Shown piece after piece: positions 6,680-10,080 of a stretch of DNA of 10,080 nt. The notes below the pieces were generated by a model that was not told the origin of the DNA, ran no database searches, and saw only the letters and a list, made by a program, of their open reading frames with translations. The translations under genes and the position numbers were made by a program. The DNA is from Pseudomonadota bacterium (lineage in GTDB: Bacteria; Pseudomonadota; Gammaproteobacteria; Burkholderiales; Thiobacillaceae), in NCBI GenBank assembly GCA_021791235.1, contig JAJYXA010000149.1, forward strand, positions 1-10,080. Direction: 5' to 3'. Every line of letters begins with the position of its first letter. The first letter of the stretch is position 1.

Positions 6680-7847
6680 CATTTCCATCCTCCTCCTGGC
6701 GCTCGCGCTCGGCGTTCTGGCCGGCTGCACCACGCCCGGCCTGCGCGGCACCGGCGATCTCGGCGTGGTGATCGAACGCGCCACCGGCAGCGTGCAGATC
6801 GTGGAAACCACCCACCGCAGCCGCCTGGCCCGAATCACGGGCCTGGGCGATCTGTCCCACGCCTCCGTCAGCTATTCCCGCGACGGACGGTACGCCTATG
6901 TCTTCGGCCGCGACGGCGGGCTGAGCAAGATCGACCTGCTCACCCGGCGCATCGCGCACCGCATCATCCAGAGCGGCAACAGCATCGGCGGAGCCATCTC
7001 CCAGGACGGCAGCCTGATCGCGGTCGCCAACTACACTCCTGGCGGGGTGAAGATTTTCTCCGCCGACGACCTCACCCAGCTCGCCGACATTCCCGCCGTC
7101 GGTTCCGACGGCCAGCGCTCGAAAGTGGTCGGGCTGGTCGACGCGCCGGGCAAGCGTTTCGTCTTCAGCCTGTTTGAAGCCGGCGAGATCTGGGTCGCCG
7201 ATGTGGCCGATCCGCGCAAGCCGATTCTGCGCAAATTCGCCGACGTCGGCCGTGAACCCTACGACGGCGTGATCACCTCCGGCGGCCGCTTCTACGTGGC
7301 GGGGCTGTTCGGCGAAGATGGCGTGGCCCTGCTCGATCTGTGGAATCCGGATAAGGGCGTCAAGCGCGCCTTGAGCGGTTTTGGCCGCAAGGGTGAGAAA
7401 CTGCCGGTGTTCAAGATGCCGCACCTCGAAGGCTGGGCCAGCACCGGCAACTATCTGGTGCTGCCCGAGGTCGGCAGGCACGAGATCATCGTCGCCGACC
7501 AGAGCACCTGGCAGGAGGTCGCGCGCGTTCCGGTGGCGGGACAGGTCGTGTTCGCCATCGCTCGCCCCGACGGCCGCCAGGTCTGGCTCAATTTCTCCCT
7601 GCCCGACAACGACACGGTACAAGTGTTCGACGTGCCCAGCCGCAAGATTGTCGCCACCCTGAAACCGGGAAAAGCCGTGCTGCACCTGGAGTTCACCCCG
7701 CGCGGCGAACAGGTGTGGATTTCCGCCCGCGACGACAACCGCGTCGACATCTACGACCCGGGCACTTTCGGGCGTATCGGCAGCCTGCCCGCGGAGAGCC
7801 CGAGCGGGATTTTCTTCACCTGGCGCGCCAACAGGATTGGATTATGA
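6669..7847 (+). CDS. nirF: NirF, periplasmic heme d1 biosynthesis lipoprotein
   Basis: A 392-residue beta-propeller protein related to the d1 domain of NirS and acting in a late periplasmic step of heme d1 formation; its exact reaction is debated in the literature. The ATG at 6669 overlaps nirC by 11 bases. Residues 1-20 end in the lipobox Leu-Ala-Gly-Cys20, so the mature protein should be lipid-anchored, as reported for the Pseudomonas aeruginosa protein and unlike the soluble Paracoccus one. His64 and the following GRYAYVFGRDG resemble the ligand region AVHISRMS...[11 protein letters not shown] of the NirS in this window, supporting d1-type tetrapyrrole binding. Repeating WD-like strand patterns continue to the end (LEFTPRGEQVWIS, NRVDIYD). 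The stop overlaps the nirDL start as ATGA. Length is normal and no defect is seen. Confidence 0.95.
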   Translation: MRTSISILLLALALGVLAGCTTPGLRGTGDLGVVIERATGSVQIVETTHRSRLARITGLGDLSHASVSYSRDGRYAYVFGRDGGLSKIDLLTRRIAHRIIQSGNSIGGAISQDGSLIAVANYTPGGVKIFSADDLTQLADIPAVGSDGQRSKVVGLVDAPGKRFVFSLFEAGEIWVADVADPRKPILRKFADVGREPYDGVITSGGRFYVAGLFGEDGVALLDLWNPDKGVKRALSGFGRKGEKLPVFKMPHLEGWASTGNYLVLPEVGRHEIIVADQSTWQEVARVPVAGQVVFAIARPDGRQVWLNFSLPDNDTVQVFDVPSRKIVATLKPGKAVLHLEFTPRGEQVWISARDDNRVDIYDPGTFGRIGSLPAESPSGIFFTWRANRIGL

Positions 7848-8842
7848 GCGACGTCCAACTCAGCCTGCTCAATGATTTCCAGCGTGATTTCCCGCTTGCT
7901 GCCGCACCTTTCGACGTTGTTTCCAGTCGCCTCGGCATGGGCGTGGACGAGCTGCTGGACACCCTGCGCCGGCTCACGCGGGATGGTGTGATCAGCCGCA
8001 TCGGTGCCGTGTTTCGTCCCAACCGCATCGGTGTCAGCACCCTCGCCGCCATGGCCGTGCCGCAGGCACGCCTCGCCGAAGTCGCGCAGCGGGTGAACCG
8101 CCATCCGGAGATCAACCACAACTACGAACGCGAACATCCATTCAATCTCTGGCTCGTCGCCACCGCCGCCAACGCCGCTCACCTGGATCGCGTGCTGCAC
8201 GGCATCGAGCAGGAGACCGGATTGCCCATCATGCGGCTGCCCATGGTGCAGGACTATCACATCGACCTCGGTTTCGATCTGCGCGCCACCGTGGCCCTTG
8301 CCGACCGCCGCAGCATGAGGGGCCCGTCCGCGAAAACCATACCGCCCCTTGAGGCCCGGGACTATGCCCTGATCGCAGCGATCCAGGATGGCCTGCCGCT
8401 CGTTGCACGCCCCTATGCCGAAATCGGCGCCGTCGCCGGCCTCTCGGAAGCAGACGTATTGCATCGCCTGGAACGCCTGCTGAACCAGGACGTGATCAAG
8501 CGCTTCGGCATCGTGGTGCGCCACCACGAGCTGGGTTTCCGCGCCAATGCCATGGTGGTGTGGAATATTCCGGACGAGCGCATCGACGAATTCGGCCGCT
8601 GCATCGGCGCCTCCGGCCTGGTCAACCTCTGCTACCGGCGCCCGCGACGCCTACCCGACTGGCCCTACAACCTGTTCTGCATGATTCACGGCAAGGACCG
8701 CAACGCCGTGCTGGAGCGCCTGGAACAGATGCGCGACCAGTGCGGTCTGGTGGAATTCGAGCACGCGGTGCTGTTCAGCAAGCAGCGTTTCAAGCAGACC
8801 GGGGCGCACTATGTCGAAGCACAACGCGAGAAAGCAGCGTGA
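7844..8842 (+). CDS. nirDL: NirDL, fused siroheme decarboxylase subunits D and L
   Basis: A 332-residue fusion of two AsnC/Lrp-like domains. Known role: with NirG and NirH it removes the acetate carboxyls of siroheme to give 12,18-didecarboxysiroheme in the cytoplasm. The D half (about 1-147) has a winged-helix start and the motif HNYEREHPFNLWLV at 92-105. A linker of about 20 residues follows. The L half (about 169-332) again begins with a helix-turn-helix-like part (RPYAEIGAVAGLSEADV) and carries CYRRPRRLPDWPYNLF at 263-278. The winged helix is a relic; these proteins are enzymes, not regulators. ATG 7844 shares ATGA with the nirF stop. Separate nirD and nirL occur in pseudomonads, whereas the fused form is known in Paracoccus and Hydrogenobacter-type clusters. 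Confidence 0.94.
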   Translation: MSDVQLSLLNDFQRDFPLAAAPFDVVSSRLGMGVDELLDTLRRLTRDGVISRIGAVFRPNRIGVSTLAAMAVPQARLAEVAQRVNRHPEINHNYEREHPFNLWLVATAANAAHLDRVLHGIEQETGLPIMRLPMVQDYHIDLGFDLRATVALADRRSMRGPSAKTIPPLEARDYALIAAIQDGLPLVARPYAEIGAVAGLSEADVLHRLERLLNQDVIKRFGIVVRHHELGFRANAMVVWNIPDERIDEFGRCIGASGLVNLCYRRPRRLPDWPYNLFCMIHGKDRNAVLERLEQMRDQCGLVEFEHAVLFSKQRFKQTGAHYVEAQREKAA

Positions 8843-9285
8843 TGGACGAGTTGGACCGCGCCCTCATCAATGCCCTGCAAGGCGGCTTCCCGCTCTGCGA
8901 GCGGCCCTATGCCGAAGTGGCGGCGCGCGTGGACAGCGACGAGGAAACCGTGATCGCCCGCATCGGCGGCCTGCTCGAACGCGGCCTGCTGTCTCGCTTC
9001 GGGCCCATGTACCACGCCGAGCAGATGGGCGGCGCCTTGAGCCTGGCTGCGATGCAGATTCCGCCGGAAGAATACGCGCGCGTGAGCGGGATCGTGAACA
9101 GCCAGCCCGAAGTGGCCCACAACTACGAACGCAACCACCGCCTCAACATGTGGTTCGTGCTGGCCACCGAAACGCCGGCTGCGCAGCAGCAGACCATCAC
9201 GCGTATCGAGCGCGAAACCGGCCACCCGGTCTACAACATGCCGAAGATTCGCGAATACTTCGTCGAACTGAAACTGCACGTATGA
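8842..9285 (+). CDS. nirG: NirG, siroheme decarboxylase subunit (D-like)
   Basis: A 147-residue AsnC-like protein, the third siroheme decarboxylase domain of the cluster. Residues 1-50 are the winged-helix remnant (RPYAEVAARVDSDEETVIAR). The core motif HNYERNHRLNMWFV at 93-106 is nearly the same as in the D half of NirDL, so it belongs to the D-like type and is expected to pair with NirH. The ATG shares its first base with the nirDL stop (TGATG), and the stop overlaps nirH as ATGA, the tightest coupling in the operon. Length is normal. Assignment to nirG rather than nirD is by gene order. Confidence 0.93.
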   Translation: MDELDRALINALQGGFPLCERPYAEVAARVDSDEETVIARIGGLLERGLLSRFGPMYHAEQMGGALSLAAMQIPPEEYARVSGIVNSQPEVAHNYERNHRLNMWFVLATETPAAQQQTITRIERETGHPVYNMPKIREYFVELKLHV

Positions 9286-9782
9286 ACGCGCCGAACGAAC
9301 CGAATCCGCTCGATGACATCGATCGCCGCATCGTCCAGGCGACGCAGGCCGGCCTGCCTTTGACTGCCCGTCCCTATCACACCATTGCCGGGCAGCTGAG
9401 CATGGAAGCAACGGAAGTGATGCGACGCATGCAGCGCATGCTCGATCTCGGGATCATCCGCCGCATCGGCGCGGTGCCCAATCACTACGCCCTGGGCTAT
9501 CGCGCCAACGGGATGACGGTGTGGGACGTGGACGACGAGCGCATCGATGAGCTGGGCGCACGGGTCGGCCAACTGGCGTGCGTCACCCACTGCTACCAGC
9601 GGCCCCGCCATCTGCCGGACTGGCCCTACAACCTGTTCGCCATGGTGCATGGCCGGACACGGGAGGAGGTGGAAGCCAAGGCAAGGCTGATCGCCGGGGT
9701 GCTGGGCGAAGCCAGCCGCGGCGACGATATCGTGTACAGCATACGCATCCTGAAAAAAACCGGGCTGCGCATCGGCGCATAG
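9282..9782 (+). CDS. nirH: NirH, siroheme decarboxylase subunit (L-like)
   Basis: A 166-residue AsnC-like protein and the fourth decarboxylase domain of the cluster. After a short flexible start it has the winged-helix part (RPYHTIAGQLSMEATEVMRR) and the L-type core motif CYQRPRHLPDWPYNLF at 104-119, almost identical to the L half of NirDL, plus a conserved MVHG directly after. This places it as the L-like partner of NirG. The ATG overlaps the nirG stop as ATGA. The C-terminus SIRILKKTGLRIGA parallels the L-half segment LFSKQRFKQTG. The gene is complete and ends nine bases before nirJ. Confidence 0.93.
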   Translation: MNAPNEPNPLDDIDRRIVQATQAGLPLTARPYHTIAGQLSMEATEVMRRMQRMLDLGIIRRIGAVPNHYALGYRANGMTVWDVDDERIDELGARVGQLACVTHCYQRPRHLPDWPYNLFAMVHGRTREEVEAKARLIAGVLGEASRGDDIVYSIRILKKTGLRIGA

Positions 9783-9785
9783 GGA
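9781..9785 (+). promoter_or_regulatory. Ribosome binding site of nirJ
   Basis: AGGGA, overlapping the nirH stop codon, lies six bases before ATG 9792 and decides the nirJ start. nirJ is the only complete junction in the nirC-J block without direct overlap, so it needs its own site. Confidence 0.7.
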
Positions 9786-9791
9786 AAAACA

Positions 9792-10080
9792 ATGTTCCGC
9801 ATCTCGCAATACATGCACGAACTCGCCCACCCGACCCCGCTCGGCCCCAAGCGCAACCCGCCCGGACCGGTCGTGATCTGGAACCTGGTGCGCCGCTGCA
9901 ATCTCACCTGCAAACACTGCTACTCCATTTCCGCGGACAGGGACTTCCCGTGCGAACTGTCCACCGATGAAGTGTTCAGCGTGATGGACGATCTCAAGCA
10001 TTTCCGCGTGCCGGTGCTCATCCTGTCCGGCGGCGAACCACTGTTGCGGCCCGACATCTACGACATCGCCCGGCGCGCCA
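9792..10080 (+). CDS. nirJ: NirJ, radical SAM heme d1 biosynthesis protein, 3'-truncated
   Basis: The first 96 residues of a radical S-adenosylmethionine enzyme; the rest lies beyond the right edge. Known role: NirJ removes the two propionate side chains of didecarboxysiroheme on the way to the heme d1 precursor. Seen here: Cys36-x3-Cys40-x2-Cys43 within RRCNLTCKHCYS, the ligand motif for the SAM-binding 4Fe-4S cluster, and the GGE motif in LSGGEPLLRPDIYD that contacts the SAM amino group. The N-terminus MFRISQYMHEL is NirJ-like. ATG 9792 is set by the AGGGA site six bases upstream. Position after nirDL, nirG and nirH supports the name. The C-terminal SPASM-type cluster region cannot be seen. 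Confidence 0.94.
   Translation, partial: MFRISQYMHELAHPTPLGPKRNPPGPVVIWNLVRRCNLTCKHCYSISADRDFPCELSTDEVFSVMDDLKHFRVPVLILSGGEPLLRPDIYDIARRA

Noticed and set aside
6531..7685. 384-codon minus-strand frame opposite nirF
   Set aside because: Antisense shadow of nirF with no recognisable domain and no ribosome site.
7844..9782. NirDL, NirG and NirH as AsnC/Lrp transcription regulators
   Set aside because: The winged-helix part is present, but the core motifs and operon place are those of siroheme decarboxylase subunits.

Overview
The window reads as high-GC proteobacterial chromosome, most likely a betaproteobacterium or a related denitrifier. The reasons are the gene set, the two FNR/DNR-type boxes and the fused NirDL protein; no marker gene fixes the genus. 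It falls into a rearranged accessory stretch (1 to about 1470) and a denitrification cluster (1471 to 10080).

Accessory stretch. Two BrnT/BrnA-like toxin-antitoxin modules lie head to tail. The first is a brnT toxin cut by the left edge (2..214) with its ribbon-helix-helix antitoxin brnA (195..497). A hairpin repeat (500..534) separates them. The second is a toxin gene broken by a frameshift near 680-690 (607..898) followed by an intact antitoxin (885..1220). A decayed, internally deleted 5' piece of a gabD-like succinate-semialdehyde dehydrogenase gene (1243..1449) then runs into the denitrification cluster.

Denitrification cluster. A Dnr/FNR-type regulator lies on the minus strand (1471..2151). 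Divergent from it are a small CxxC thioredoxin-fold protein (2259..2519) and a NosR/NirI-family membrane flavo-iron-sulfur protein (about 2524..4416). Next come nirS, the cytochrome cd1 nitrite reductase (4545..6281), and the heme d1 assembly genes nirC, nirF, nirDL, nirG, nirH and a partial nirJ that leaves the right edge. From nirC to nirH neighbouring genes overlap by 1 to 11 bases, and nirJ follows after 9 bases, so the block looks like one translationally coupled operon.

How it works together. Two almost identical boxes (TTGACCTAAATCAA at 2179 and TTGACCTAGATCAA at 4455) sit at activator distance from plausible -10 elements ahead of the thioredoxin/nirI unit and ahead of nirS. Dnr made from the divergent gene probably switches both on under low oxygen and nitric oxide. 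NirS reduces nitrite to nitric oxide in the periplasm. NirDL, NirG and NirH decarboxylate siroheme, NirJ removes propionates, and NirF and NirC act late in the periplasm. nirE, nirN and a dedicated electron-donor cytochrome (nirM/nirT) are not in the window.

The cluster itself is a known system. The less ordinary parts are the thioredoxin-like gene next to nirI, the NirI protein whose periplasmic spacer is a Pro/Ala-rich linker and whose start is unclear, the strong hairpin between nirS and nirC, and the degraded toxin and gabD remnants at the left border.
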